Positions 7,722 to 15,317 of a stretch of 22,043 bases of DNA are shown here, one piece after another. Positions within the stretch are counted from its first letter, which is position 1; every line of letters begins with the position of its first letter. The notes beneath the pieces were generated by a model that worked only from the letters and a program-made list of their open reading frames with translations, ran no database searches and had not been told where the DNA came from. The position numbers and the translations under genes are program-made. Source of the stretch: CAMDWQ01 sp964543965 (GTDB lineage: Bacteria > Omnitrophota > Gorgyraeia > 2-02-FULL-51-18); contig CAZJAX010000021.1 of NCBI GenBank assembly GCA_964543965.1, positions 1-22,043 on the forward strand, in the 5' to 3' direction.

Positions 7722-8788
7722 ACATCCGCTTAAAGAATCTTTTCAAGCAATTCGGCGCCGCAGGCATCGACGCGCTTTTCGTCAGCTCCTGGCCCAACGT
7801 CTCTTATCTGTCAGGTTTTAAGGGGACTGAGTCCTGGATCTACGTGTGTCCGAAGGGCCTTTACTTTATCACCGACTCGCGGTATTTGGAGCAGGCCAAG
7901 CGCGAAGCCGAAGGCTTCAAAATCGTTCTGCGCGACAAGCAGGGCGTGTCGGATATTGTGGCGGGGCTCGCCAAACAGACCCGGGCTTCAAAGGTGGGTT
8001 TTGAGGCGTCCCAGGTGACGGTCTCATTTCACGCGAACCTGGAGAGGGCGCTGGGGCAGGGCAAGCTCAAACCCACCCAGAACCTTGTCGAGTCCCTGCG
8101 TGAAATCAAGGACGCCTCCGAGGCAGACCTGCTGCGGCGTACCGCCGAGATCGCTGTAAAGGGGTTTCATTATATCCGCCAGGCTGCCCAGCCCGGAATG
8201 ACCGAGCGGGACATCCAGGGACGCCTGGAATATTACACAAAGACCATCGGTTCCGAGAGGCCTGCCTTTGACATCATCATCGCAGCCGGAGCGCGCGCCT
8301 CCATGCCTCATTGCCAATCCGACGATACGAAGGTCAGGAATAACGAGGCTGTCCTTGTGGATATGGGGACGGTGTATGGGGGTTATCATTCGGATTTGAC
8401 CCGCTCTGTCTTTTTGGGTAAAATGTCCGCTTTGTATAAAAAGGTGCACGGCATCGTGTGGGAGGCTCAAAGAGCCGGCATACGAAAGGCGGGCCCCGGT
8501 GTTTTGGCCAGCGAGGTCGACGAAGCGTGCCGGTCGGTGATCCGCAAGGCGGGATACGCCGAGCGCTTCGGACATGGAACCGGTCATGGGGTGGGGCTTG
8601 AAATTCATGAGGCTCCGACAGTTTCGGGGCGCAGCAAGACCGTTCTGAAGCCGGGCATGGTGATCACGGTCGAGCCGGGGATATACCTGCCTGGAAAACT
8701 AGGCGTCCGGATAGAAGACATGCTCTTGATCACCAAAAACGGACACGAAGTGCTGACTCGGGGGCTCGATACTTACCGCCTCGAGTAA
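7718..8788 (+). CDS. M24 family Xaa-Pro aminopeptidase/dipeptidase
   Basis: A cytoplasmic metallopeptidase expected to cut Xaa-Pro bonds. The 356-aa protein has an N-terminal creatinase-like domain (about 1-130, with WPNVSYLSGF) and a C-terminal pita-bread domain. All five metal ligands are in place: Asp215 in VLVDMGTVYGGY, Asp226 in HSDLTR, His290 in GHGTGHGVGLEIHE, Glu319 in TVEPGIY, and Glu333 in VRIEDM. Length and layout match PepQ/YpdF-type enzymes found immediately upstream of efp in many bacteria, and that order is seen here. Start ATG 7718 overlaps the preceding stop (ATGA), and a GGGAGGAAG lies upstream. Aminopeptidase versus dipeptidase activity cannot be decided from sequence alone. 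Confidence 0.94.
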   Translation: MNIRLKNLFKQFGAAGIDALFVSSWPNVSYLSGFKGTESWIYVCPKGLYFITDSRYLEQAKREAEGFKIVLRDKQGVSDIVAGLAKQTRASKVGFEASQVTVSFHANLERALGQGKLKPTQNLVESLREIKDASEADLLRRTAEIAVKGFHYIRQAAQPGMTERDIQGRLEYYTKTIGSERPAFDIIIAAGARASMPHCQSDDTKVRNNEAVLVDMGTVYGGYHSDLTRSVFLGKMSALYKKVHGIVWEAQRAGIRKAGPGVLASEVDEACRSVIRKAGYAERFGHGTGHGVGLEIHEAPTVSGRSKTVLKPGMVITVEPGIYLPGKLGVRIEDMLLITKNGHEVLTRGLDTYRLE

Positions 8789-8822
8789 GCCGTTCAAAAT
8801 TCTAGAAAGAAAGGGCTTGATT

Positions 8823-9386
8823 ATGTCGATGATCTCAACCAGCCAGTTCAAGGCTGGCGTAGTGGTGAAGTACGAAGGGCAGAGGTGCGAAATCGTCGAG
8901 TACCAGTTGGTCAAGATGCAGCAGCGTCAGCCGATCGTCCGCACCAAATTTAAGAACATCCGCACCGGCGCCGTCATCGAGGTTCCTCTGCGTTCGGGTG
9001 ATAAATTTGATGAGGTCTATCTAGAAGACCGTCCGATCCAGTACCAATACCGCGACGGCAATAAACTCCATTTTATGGACACCCAGTCCTATCACGATGT
9101 CGTCATGAGCGCGGAAACGCTAGGCGACCGGGTAAATTATCTTAAAGAAAACGACGAGATCATCGGACGCTACAACGACGATGAGCTGATCCTTGTCGAG
9201 CTCCCTTCTTCGGTAATCCTGAAAGTCACTGAAACCGAGCCCGGCGTTCGGGGCGACACCGCCAAAAGCGGTACGAAGCCCGCGAAGGTCGAGACCGGTG
9301 CTATATTCAAGGTTCCTTTGTTCGTGGGTACCGGTGATTCGATCAGGGTCGATACTCGTACCGGCCAGTATTTGGAACGCGCATAA
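8823..9386 (+). CDS. efp: Translation elongation factor P with atypical tip loop
   Basis: EF-P binds between the ribosomal P and E sites and relieves stalling at polyproline. The 187-aa protein has the three-domain layout, with FKAG at the N terminus and GDSIRVDTRTGQYLER at the C terminus. The tip loop that normally carries a modified Lys or Arg reads VKMQQRQP at 30-37. By alignment with E. coli VKPGKGQA in identical numbering, Lys34 is Gln34, followed by Arg35. So neither lysyl, hydroxyputrescine-type nor rhamnosyl modification can occur at the usual residue. Starts are possible at TTG 8817, ATG 8823 and ATG 8829. The ATG at 8823 is chosen because AAAGGG lies 7 nt upstream. It lies 34 nt after the peptidase gene and upstream of accB, a common order. 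Confidence 0.95.
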   Translation: MSMISTSQFKAGVVVKYEGQRCEIVEYQLVKMQQRQPIVRTKFKNIRTGAVIEVPLRSGDKFDEVYLEDRPIQYQYRDGNKLHFMDTQSYHDVVMSAETLGDRVNYLKENDEIIGRYNDDELILVELPSSVILKVTETEPGVRGDTAKSGTKPAKVETGAIFKVPLFVGTGDSIRVDTRTGQYLERA

Positions 9387-9421
9387 ACCAACTTTATTTT
9401 TATAAAGAAAGGTAGGGCGGG

Positions 9422-9874
9422 ATGAATCTAAAAGAGATCAAGGAAGTCATTCAGCTCATGAACGAGAACCAGCTCTCCGAGTTTGAGATGGAGAAAGACG
9501 GTCTCAAGATCCGCTTGAAGAAGAACCAGGCCGGGGGATTCGAGCCTATGGTCTACGAGTCGCGCCCCGCGCAAGCGCAGGCAAGACCGTCAGGTTCGGG
9601 CGAAAACAGGGAAGCTCCGAAGCCTCAGGCGGCAGCCGCAAAGAGCACGATCAAGTCGCCGATGGTCGGCACTTTTTACGCGGCGACGGCCCCCGACGCT
9701 CCTCCCCTGGTGCAGGTCGGCACCGAGGTTCAGGTGGGTCAGGTTATCTGCATCATCGAGGCCATGAAGCTTATGAACGAGATCAAGGCCGAAGTGAAGG
9801 GTAAGATCACGGAGCTCCTGGTGCATAACGGAGACCCGGTAGAGTTCGGCCAACCCTTGTTCGTTATCGAGTAA
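9422..9874 (+). CDS. accB: Biotin carboxyl carrier protein of acetyl-CoA carboxylase
   Basis: AccB carries the biotin that is carboxylated by AccC and used to make malonyl-CoA for fatty-acid synthesis. The 150-aa protein has the usual N-terminal helical segment (MNLKEIKEVIQLMNE), a flexible linker rich in Ala, Pro and Gln (about 45-75), and a C-terminal biotinyl domain (76-150) with EAMKLMNEI, where Lys116 is the biotin attachment site. The ATG at 9422 follows a purine-rich AAAGAAAGGTAGGGCGGG stretch that contains Shine-Dalgarno-like matches. The TAA and the accC ATG share one base (TAATG), a classic translationally coupled accBC pair. Confidence 0.97.
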   Translation: MNLKEIKEVIQLMNENQLSEFEMEKDGLKIRLKKNQAGGFEPMVYESRPAQAQARPSGSGENREAPKPQAAAAKSTIKSPMVGTFYAATAPDAPPLVQVGTEVQVGQVICIIEAMKLMNEIKAEVKGKITELLVHNGDPVEFGQPLFVIE

Positions 9875-11268
9875 TGTTCTCGAAAGTTTTAGTCGCTAAC
9901 CGCGGCGAGATCGCTTTACGAATCATACGCGCCTGCCGTGAAATGGGCGTGCGGACCGTTGCCGTTTATTCGACGCCTGACGCCAGCTCTCCTCATGTCC
10001 ATCTGGCTGACGAGGCTGTCTGCATCGGCAACGCCCCCAGCTCCCAAAGCTATCTGAATGTTCCGGCGATCATCAGCGCCGCCGAAATCACGGATGTTGA
10101 TGCGATCCATCCCGGCTACGGCTTCCTTTCGGAGAACGCCCATTTCGCCGAGATATGCGAGTCCTGCCACATCAAATTCATCGGCCCAAGCCCTCAAGCC
10201 ATACGCGCCATGGGCGACAAGATGGCTGCCCGCGAAACTGCGCGCAAGGCCGGAGTGCCTATCATTCCGGGAACCGCCGAAGCCGTCAAAGACAAAGACG
10301 ATGCTCTCAAGATCGCCAAAAAAATTAAGTATCCGGTCATCATCAAGGCGGCTGCGGGCGGCGGCGGGCGCGGGATGCGCGTCTGTCATAATGAAGTCCG
10401 CCTGGTCAGCGCGCTGATGACGGCCCAGCACGAAGCTGAAAACGCTTTTGGCAACGCGGCAGTCTATATCGAAAAGTACCTTGAGCGTCCAAAGCACATC
10501 GAGATCCAGCTTCTGGCGGATACGCACGGCAATATCATCTACTTGCAGGAACGCGACTGCACTATTCAGCGCCGCCACCAGAAGCTCGTTGAAGAGGCGC
10601 CTTCGCCGTCCGTCGACTGGAAGCTCCGCCGTAAGATGGGCGAGATGGCCGTTAAGGCCGCAAAGGCCGTCAACTATACCAATGCCGGGACCGTCGAGTT
10701 TCTTCTTAACGAAGACGGGCAATTTTACTTTATAGAAATGAACACCCGCGTCCAGGTCGAGCATGGGATCACCGAGCTCATCACGGGCATCGACATCGTC
10801 AAAGAGCAGCTCCGTATTGCGGCGGGCGAGAAGCTCACCATACGAAAACAGGACCAGGTGCCTCTCCGCGGGCACGCGATCGAATGCCGCATCAACGCCG
10901 AGGATCCCGCGAACAACTTTTCGCCGTCGCCTGGAAAGATCGAGCGCTATAATGCCCCGGGCGGACCCGGTGTACGTGTAGACAGTCACGCTTACGCAGG
11001 CTATACGGTGCTACCTTTTTACGACTCGATGATCGGAAAACTCATGGTGCATGGGCGCAACCGCGGCGAAGCTATCGCGATCATGCAGCGGGCGCTCGAG
11101 GAATTCATCGTAGAACCGATCAAGACCACGATCCCGATCCACAAAGAGATCATGAAACATCCCGTGTTCCGGCGCGGACAGATGTACACGGACTTCATCG
11201 ACCGCATGCTCGGAGAGCAGCGCGCGGACAAAGACAAAACGGCTGAGCTTGCCGGAAACAAAAAATGA
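9874..11268 (+). CDS. accC: Biotin carboxylase subunit of acetyl-CoA carboxylase
   Basis: AccC uses ATP and bicarbonate to carboxylate the biotin on AccB. The 464-aa product is full length and shows FSKVLVANRGEIALRI at the N terminus, HPGYGFLSEN, the glycine-rich ATP-grasp loop KAAAGGGGRGM, ERDCTIQRRHQKLVEEAPS, and EMNTRVQVEHGITE with the catalytic Glu, Asn and Arg. The C-terminal domain begins with GHAIECRINAEDP. About 20 residues at the end are charged and variable, which is usual. Start ATG 9874 overlaps the accB stop. The accA and accD subunits are not in this window. Confidence 0.98.
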   Translation: MFSKVLVANRGEIALRIIRACREMGVRTVAVYSTPDASSPHVHLADEAVCIGNAPSSQSYLNVPAIISAAEITDVDAIHPGYGFLSENAHFAEICESCHIKFIGPSPQAIRAMGDKMAARETARKAGVPIIPGTAEAVKDKDDALKIAKKIKYPVIIKAAAGGGGRGMRVCHNEVRLVSALMTAQHEAENAFGNAAVYIEKYLERPKHIEIQLLADTHGNIIYLQERDCTIQRRHQKLVEEAPSPSVDWKLRRKMGEMAVKAAKAVNYTNAGTVEFLLNEDGQFYFIEMNTRVQVEHGITELITGIDIVKEQLRIAAGEKLTIRKQDQVPLRGHAIECRINAEDPANNFSPSPGKIERYNAPGGPGVRVDSHAYAGYTVLPFYDSMIGKLMVHGRNRGEAIAIMQRALEEFIVEPIKTTIPIHKEIMKHPVFRRGQMYTDFIDRMLGEQRADKDKTAELAGNKK

Positions 11269-11286
11269 TCATGGAGATAAAACTAC

Positions 11287-11292
11287 AGGAGG
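11287..11292 (+). promoter_or_regulatory. Strong ribosome binding site that fixes the phosphofructokinase start
   Basis: AGGAGG is the full anti-SD complement and lies 7 nt before the ATG at 11300. It is the strongest Shine-Dalgarno match seen in the window, shows that the host uses SD initiation for some genes, and rules out the in-frame ATG at 11249. Confidence 0.85.
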
Positions 11293-11299
11293 AGATTTT

Positions 11300-12322
11300 A
11301 TGAAGATAGGCGTTTTGACGGGCGGCGGCGATTGTCCCGGATTGAACCCGGTGATCCGCGCTGTAGTGCGCGGGGCTATACGAGAGGGGGATGAAGTTCT
11401 CGGTATCAAGTTCGGCTGGAAAGGACTGGTTGAAAACAGCACGATGCCGCTGGATCTGGCGGCCGTGTCGGGTATTCTTCACCGCGGCGGCACCATTCTC
11501 GGTTCCAGCCGTACAAATCCCTACAAGGACCCTAAAAACCTCGAATCGCTGAAAAAGACCTGGACAGCCCTCAAACTCGACGCGCTTGTCGCCATCGGAG
11601 GTGAAGACACGCTCGGAGTGGCGACCAAGCTATCGAAAGAAGGTTTTCCTGTCGTCGGTGTTCCGAAGACGATCGACAACGATCTTTCGGGGACAGATTT
11701 TACGTTCGGCTTCGATACCGCGGTCAATATCGCGATGGAAGCGATAGACCGCTTGCACACCACGGCCGAGAGTCACCGCCGCATCATGGTCTGCGAAGTG
11801 ATGGGCCGTCACGCGGGCTGGATCGCGCTCCACGCGGGCATCGCCGGAGGGGCGGATATCATCCTGATCCCTGAGGTGCCGATCAAGATGAACGAAGTGC
11901 TGGACGTCATCAAAAAGCGTACGGACCGCGGCAAGAACTTCAGCATCATCGTCGTTGCGGAAGGCGCGAAGTTCGACGGCAACGAAGCGCATCTCGACAA
12001 CAAGCTTGATGAGTTCGGCCATGTTCGCCTCGGGGGCATCGGAGAGCTTCTCGCGCGCAAGATCGAGGAAGCGACAAAGTCCGAAACCCGCGTGACGGTG
12101 CTAGGCCACATCCAGCGCGGAGGCAGCGCGACGGCGTTCGACCGCGTGCTCGGCACCCGTTTTGGCGAAAAGGCGATAAAGCTTGTTCACGCAAAACAGT
12201 TCGGTCATATGGTCGCTCTTCGCGGAAACGAGATCGTTCCGGTGAAGATCGAAGATGCGACAGGCAAGCTCAAGACCGTCGATAAGGAATTTTACGATAT
12301 GGCCAAGACTTTTTTCGGCTGA
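11300..12322 (+). CDS. pfp: 6-phosphofructokinase, residues of the PPi-dependent type
   Basis: Phosphorylates fructose-6-phosphate at the committed step of glycolysis. The 340-aa protein has GVLTGGGDCPGLNPVIR at 4-20, HRGGTILGSSRTNP at 61-74, and VMGRHAGWIA. Two residues that separate phosphoryl donors are informative. The GGDGS motif of E. coli PfkA reads GGEDT (100-104), placing Asp103 at E. coli position 104, and PGTIDND reads PKTIDND (122-128), placing Lys123 at position 124. Asp plus Lys is the pattern of pyrophosphate-dependent enzymes, which are reversible. The ATG at 11300 is selected over an upstream in-frame ATG at 11249, inside accC, because a perfect AGGAGG at 11287-11292 sits 7 nt before it. 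It may be annotated simply as pfkA. Confidence 0.92.
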   Translation: MKIGVLTGGGDCPGLNPVIRAVVRGAIREGDEVLGIKFGWKGLVENSTMPLDLAAVSGILHRGGTILGSSRTNPYKDPKNLESLKKTWTALKLDALVAIGGEDTLGVATKLSKEGFPVVGVPKTIDNDLSGTDFTFGFDTAVNIAMEAIDRLHTTAESHRRIMVCEVMGRHAGWIALHAGIAGGADIILIPEVPIKMNEVLDVIKKRTDRGKNFSIIVVAEGAKFDGNEAHLDNKLDEFGHVRLGGIGELLARKIEEATKSETRVTVLGHIQRGGSATAFDRVLGTRFGEKAIKLVHAKQFGHMVALRGNEIVPVKIEDATGKLKTVDKEFYDMAKTFFG

Positions 12323-12325
12323 TCC

Positions 12326-12895
12326 GTGAAGGACCTCATCGCCAAGGACATCCGCGACGGTATCGCGGTCAAGCAAGCGCTGATCAATGACCATCTGCCG
12401 CTGATCGAGAAAGCGGCGCACGCTCTGATCGATTGCCTTAAAAACGGAAAAAAGATCCTTTTTTTCGGAAACGGCGGTTCCGCCAGCGACAGTCAGCATA
12501 TGGCAGCAGAATTCGTCGGGCGCTATGAAAAGGAGAGGCGGGCCTTGCCGGCGATCGCATTGACCACGGATACATCCATCCTCACAGCCGTCGGAAACGA
12601 CTACGGTTTCGACCGTGTATTCGAACGCCAGATCGCTGCGCTTGGAGCTCGCGGCGACGTCGCCTTCGCCATATCCACCAGCGGAAATTCAAAAAATGTC
12701 ATCCTTGGTATTCAGAAAGCCCGCGAATTAGGCCTGTACACGATCGGGCTGACCGGCCGCGGGGGCGGCGCCATGCATTCTCTTGTAGACCTTTCCCTGG
12801 TGGTTCCTTCACAGAAGACCTCGCGGGTGCAGGAGTGCCACATCATGATCGGTCATATTCTTTGCGAGCGCATCGATGAAGCCTTATCCGTCTGA
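12326..12895 (+). CDS. gmhA: Phosphoheptose isomerase (sedoheptulose-7-phosphate isomerase)
   Basis: GmhA converts sedoheptulose-7-phosphate to D-glycero-D-manno-heptose-7-phosphate, the first step towards the heptoses of lipopolysaccharide core or S-layer glycans. The 189-aa SIS-domain protein shows FFGNGGSASDSQHMAAEFVG with the phosphate-binding serines, ISTSGNSKNV, and the C-terminal QECHIMIGH with catalytic His. Length is typical. Start is GTG at 12326, three bases after the phosphofructokinase stop, without a Shine-Dalgarno sequence. It overlaps rfaE2 by 20 nt, so the two heptose genes are one unit. A LPS-type outer membrane is implied. Confidence 0.95.
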   Translation: MKDLIAKDIRDGIAVKQALINDHLPLIEKAAHALIDCLKNGKKILFFGNGGSASDSQHMAAEFVGRYEKERRALPAIALTTDTSILTAVGNDYGFDRVFERQIAALGARGDVAFAISTSGNSKNVILGIQKARELGLYTIGLTGRGGGAMHSLVDLSLVVPSQKTSRVQECHIMIGHILCERIDEALSV

Positions 12896-13370
12896 AGGAG
12901 CCCTCAAGATTACCGGCGCCTCATCTATCGCGCGCCGCCTTGACAAAGAAAGAAAAGCGGGGAAAAAAATTGTTTTTACCAACGGGTGCTTCGATGTCCT
13001 TCATGTCGGTCACGTGCGCTATCTGTGCCAGGCGCGAAAACTCGGTGACATTTTGGTCGTGGGGTTGAATACTGATGCATCCGTCAGAAGACTCAAGGGT
13101 CCCGGCCGCCCGGTCAATTCCCAAAAGGATCGCGCGGAGGTTCTAGGCTCTCTGGCCGCCGTCGATTATACCGTGCTGTTTAGCGATCCCACCCCCATGA
13201 GGCTTATCCGAAAAGTAAAGCCTGATCTGCTGGTCAAGGGCGGGGACTGGAAGAAAAAAGATATCGTGGGAAGCGATTATGTCGAATCGTACGGCGGGAA
13301 AGTCAGGTCGCTGCCGTTCGTAAAGGGTTTTTCGACGACGGGCGTACTCGGTAAGATCGCAAAGCTTTAG
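12876..13370 (+). CDS. rfaE2: Heptose-1-phosphate adenylyltransferase (stand-alone HldE C-terminal domain)
   Basis: Transfers AMP from ATP to D-glycero-beta-D-manno-heptose-1-phosphate to form ADP-heptose. The 164-aa cytidylyltransferase-like protein has FTNGCFDVLHVGHVRYL with the HxGH nucleotide site at His43-His46, RPVNSQKDRAEVL, PDLLVKGGDW, and the terminal GFSTTGVLGKI that marks the RfaE2 subfamily. It matches the second domain of E. coli HldE only, so the kinase domain must come from elsewhere. The ATG at 12876 lies inside gmhA (20-nt overlap). No other usable start precedes the conserved core. About 30 residues before the core are variable. Confidence 0.93.
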   Translation: MKPYPSEGALKITGASSIARRLDKERKAGKKIVFTNGCFDVLHVGHVRYLCQARKLGDILVVGLNTDASVRRLKGPGRPVNSQKDRAEVLGSLAAVDYTVLFSDPTPMRLIRKVKPDLLVKGGDWKKKDIVGSDYVESYGGKVRSLPFVKGFSTTGVLGKIAKL

Positions 13371-13378
13371 ACTGATCC

Positions 13379-13846
13379 ATGACGACGGATCGGCGCATTT
13401 TTAGGGTACTTGACGCGAACTTCAACCGTTCGCGGGAAGGTCTGCGCGTCTGCGAAGAGATATTCCGTTTTCTATTGAACGAAGCGCCTGTTTCGCGCAG
13501 GCTTAAGAAAGCCCGCCATGACGTTACGGCGCTCATGAAAATGCTTCCGGTCCCTCCGGGACAGGTATTGGCTTCGCGCGACGTGTACGGAGACGCAGGA
13601 AAAGAGCCTGCTAAGCTCGGAAGCAGTCGATCGGACTTTGCAGACCTTTTTTCTGCCAATATCGAGCGGGTGAAGGAATCTCTGCGCGTTCTTGAGGAGT
13701 TCACGAAACTCGTCGACCGCAGATCTTCCGATGGTTTCAAAAAACTGAGGTTTCGGGTCTATGCGATCGAAAAGCAAGCTGTGCCAAAACTGGAAAGTTT
13801 ATGTGATCACCGACCCGGCGGCCGGGAGCGGCGACACGCTCGTTAA
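13379..13846 (+). CDS. thiD2: ThiD2-type hydroxymethylpyrimidine phosphate kinase
   Basis: ThiD2 phosphorylates HMP-phosphate to the diphosphate that ThiE uses, replacing canonical ThiD. It occurs alone or as the N-terminal half of ThiE fusions, as in cyanobacteria. The 155-aa product shows the family pattern: RVLDANFNRSREGLRVCEE (9-27), LKKARHD, DVYGDAG, then ANIERVKESLRVLEEFTKL (93-111) and KLRFRVYAIEK near 121-131. After that, the remaining residues do not look like the family and are Arg/His-rich, because the frame runs 86 nt into thiE in another frame. The core therefore ends roughly where a fused ThiE would begin. Start ATG 13379, 8 nt after rfaE2, with no Shine-Dalgarno sequence. Confidence 0.85.
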   Translation: MTTDRRIFRVLDANFNRSREGLRVCEEIFRFLLNEAPVSRRLKKARHDVTALMKMLPVPPGQVLASRDVYGDAGKEPAKLGSSRSDFADLFSANIERVKESLRVLEEFTKLVDRRSSDGFKKLRFRVYAIEKQAVPKLESLCDHRPGGRERRHAR

Positions 13847-14396
13847 GGCCGTGCGTGAAGCGATACTCGGCGGCGCAGCTGTCATTCAGCTTCGCGACAA
13901 AGAGGCCACGGACAAGGATCTCATTAAGAAGGCCGAGCAGCTTTTGGTGCTGACCCGCTCTGCGGGGATCCCGCTGATCGTGAATGACCGCATATCGGTA
14001 GCCAAAAAATCCGGAGCGGACGGAGTGCATCTGGGTCAGGACGACGCCAGCCTCAAAGAGGCGCGGACCTTGTTGGGGAAAAGGGCGATCATCGGCCGTT
14101 CGACGCACAGTCCTGAGCAGGCGCTTGCGGCTCAGGAAGAAGGCTTTGACTATATCGGCGTGGGCCCGGTGTTTTCGACGCCGACGAAGCCGTCTTACGC
14201 TCCGGTCGGTCTCGAGCTTGTGAAGTTTGCGGCTGCCAACGTGAAGATACCGTTTGTCGCTATAGGCGGCATTGATCCGATGAACGCGGCCGAAGTGAAA
14301 AAGGCGGGCGCTAAAACCGTGGCGGTGGTAAGGGCGGTGATGGCATCCGACAACCCGAAAGAATCCGTGGAGAGTCTATGCAGAATCATGTCATGA
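13761..14396 (+). CDS. thiE: Thiamine-phosphate synthase
   Basis: ThiE joins HMP-diphosphate and thiazole phosphate to make thiamine phosphate. The 211-aa TIM-barrel protein has YVITDP at strand 1, VIQLRDKEATDKDL with the pyrophosphate-binding region, LIVNDRISVAKKSGADGVHLGQDD, IGRSTHSPEQA, YIGVGPVFSTPTKP and VAIGGID. All are hallmarks of ThiE rather than TenI. The ATG at 13761 is the only start that keeps the first strand; the next in-frame GTG (13803) would cut it. It lies within thiD2 in the +1 frame relative to it, with an 86-nt overlap. The end overlaps the kinase gene. No thiamine riboswitch is possible in the 8-nt gap before thiD2. Confidence 0.95.
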   Translation: MRSKSKLCQNWKVYVITDPAAGSGDTLVKAVREAILGGAAVIQLRDKEATDKDLIKKAEQLLVLTRSAGIPLIVNDRISVAKKSGADGVHLGQDDASLKEARTLLGKRAIIGRSTHSPEQALAAQEEGFDYIGVGPVFSTPTKPSYAPVGLELVKFAAANVKIPFVAIGGIDPMNAAEVKKAGAKTVAVVRAVMASDNPKESVESLCRIMS

Positions 14397-15298
14397 AGAA
14401 TAGGATCCTGGCTGTCGGCTCCGTCGCCCTTGATACCGTAAAGACGCCTTTCGGGCGGGCGGTCGAGGCTTTGGGAGGATCGGCCACGTTTTTCAGTGCC
14501 AGCGCGCGATTTTTTGCGCCGGTTTCCGTCGTGGCGGTCATCGGGCAGGATTTTCCGGCAAAGCATCTGGCACTCATGAGGTCTCTCGGCGTTGATACGC
14601 AAAACGTCGTGACGGCGCCGGGAAAGACGTTCCGCTGGAGCGGGGAGTACAACTTCGACCTGAATTCGGCCAAAACGCTGAAGACTGAGCTGAACGTGTT
14701 CGCTTCATTTAAACCCGAGATCCCCGCTGCGTACCGCTCCAGCCGCGTGGTATTCCTGGCAAACATCCATCCCGAGATACAACATTCGGTTTTGGGGCAG
14801 GTGAAGCGACCGGTGTTCAGCGCATGCGATACGATGAACTATTGGATAGAAACGCAAAAGAAGAGCCTCACCGCGCTCCTTAAAAAGGTCGACATATTCC
14901 TGTGTAATGAGGCGGAGGCCCGAGAGCTGAGCGGCGAGTACAATTTGATCGCCGCCGCGCGCTGGGTGATGGCGCGCGGACCCAAGATTTTTGTCATCAA
15001 GAAGGGGGAGCACGGCGTCCTTTGTTTTACGCGGAGCTCGATATTTGCGTCGCCGGCTTTTCTGCTGGAAAAGGTTTTTGATCCCACCGGAGCAGGAGAT
15101 ACGTTCGCCGGAGGCTTCATCGGCTATCTGGCGGGCCGCGGCAGGATAGGGGAATCGGATATACGCAAAGCCATCGTTTACGGGACCGTGCTGGCTTCAT
15201 ACAATGTCGAAAGCTTCAGCTTGAAGCGCGTGGCCGGTTTGAAGCGGGCCGACATCGATAAGCGCTACAATCTCTTCAGCTCTCTGACGAAATTCTGA
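14378..15298 (+). CDS. PfkB-family sugar kinase of unknown specificity
   Basis: A ribokinase-fold kinase of 306 aa. It opens with ILAVGSVALDTVKTPFG and EALGGSATFFSASAR, the substrate-binding glycine motif, contains GKTFRWSGEY and LNVFASFKPEIP, and ends with FDPTGAGDTFAGGFIGYLA, where the Asp of GAGD is the catalytic base and the preceding residues form the anion hole. This subgroup is widespread as an orphan sugar kinase; I cannot name its substrate. Its place near gmhA and rfaE2 makes the missing heptose kinase a possibility, but it lacks obvious similarity to the HldE N-terminal domain. Start ATG 14378 has GGAG 5 nt upstream; ATG 14393 would instead give an exact ATGA overlap with thiE. Confidence 0.9.
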   Translation: MQNHVMKNRILAVGSVALDTVKTPFGRAVEALGGSATFFSASARFFAPVSVVAVIGQDFPAKHLALMRSLGVDTQNVVTAPGKTFRWSGEYNFDLNSAKTLKTELNVFASFKPEIPAAYRSSRVVFLANIHPEIQHSVLGQVKRPVFSACDTMNYWIETQKKSLTALLKKVDIFLCNEAEARELSGEYNLIAAARWVMARGPKIFVIKKGEHGVLCFTRSSIFASPAFLLEKVFDPTGAGDTFAGGFIGYLAGRGRIGESDIRKAIVYGTVLASYNVESFSLKRVAGLKRADIDKRYNLFSSLTKF

Positions 15299-15317
15299 AG
15301 ATTTAACGAATTTTTTT

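Noticed and set aside
9387..9421. TATAAA at 9401-9406 as an accB promoter
   Set aside because: No -35 element at 15-19 nt spacing; the gap is 35 nt and the gene row suggests cotranscription with efp.
9916..10989. Long open frame on the minus strand opposite accC
   Set aside because: It mirrors the codon structure of accC and has no recognisable motif.
13371..13378. Thiamine pyrophosphate riboswitch before thiD2
   Set aside because: The gap to rfaE2 is 8 nt, and I see no THI-box-like conserved segments at the end of rfaE2.
15290..15313. AAATTC/GAATTT inverted repeat with T-run before tRNA-Gly as a terminator
   Set aside because: The stem is only six AT-rich pairs with a 12-nt loop, overlaps the kinase stop codon, and the T-run abuts the tRNA; too weak to call.
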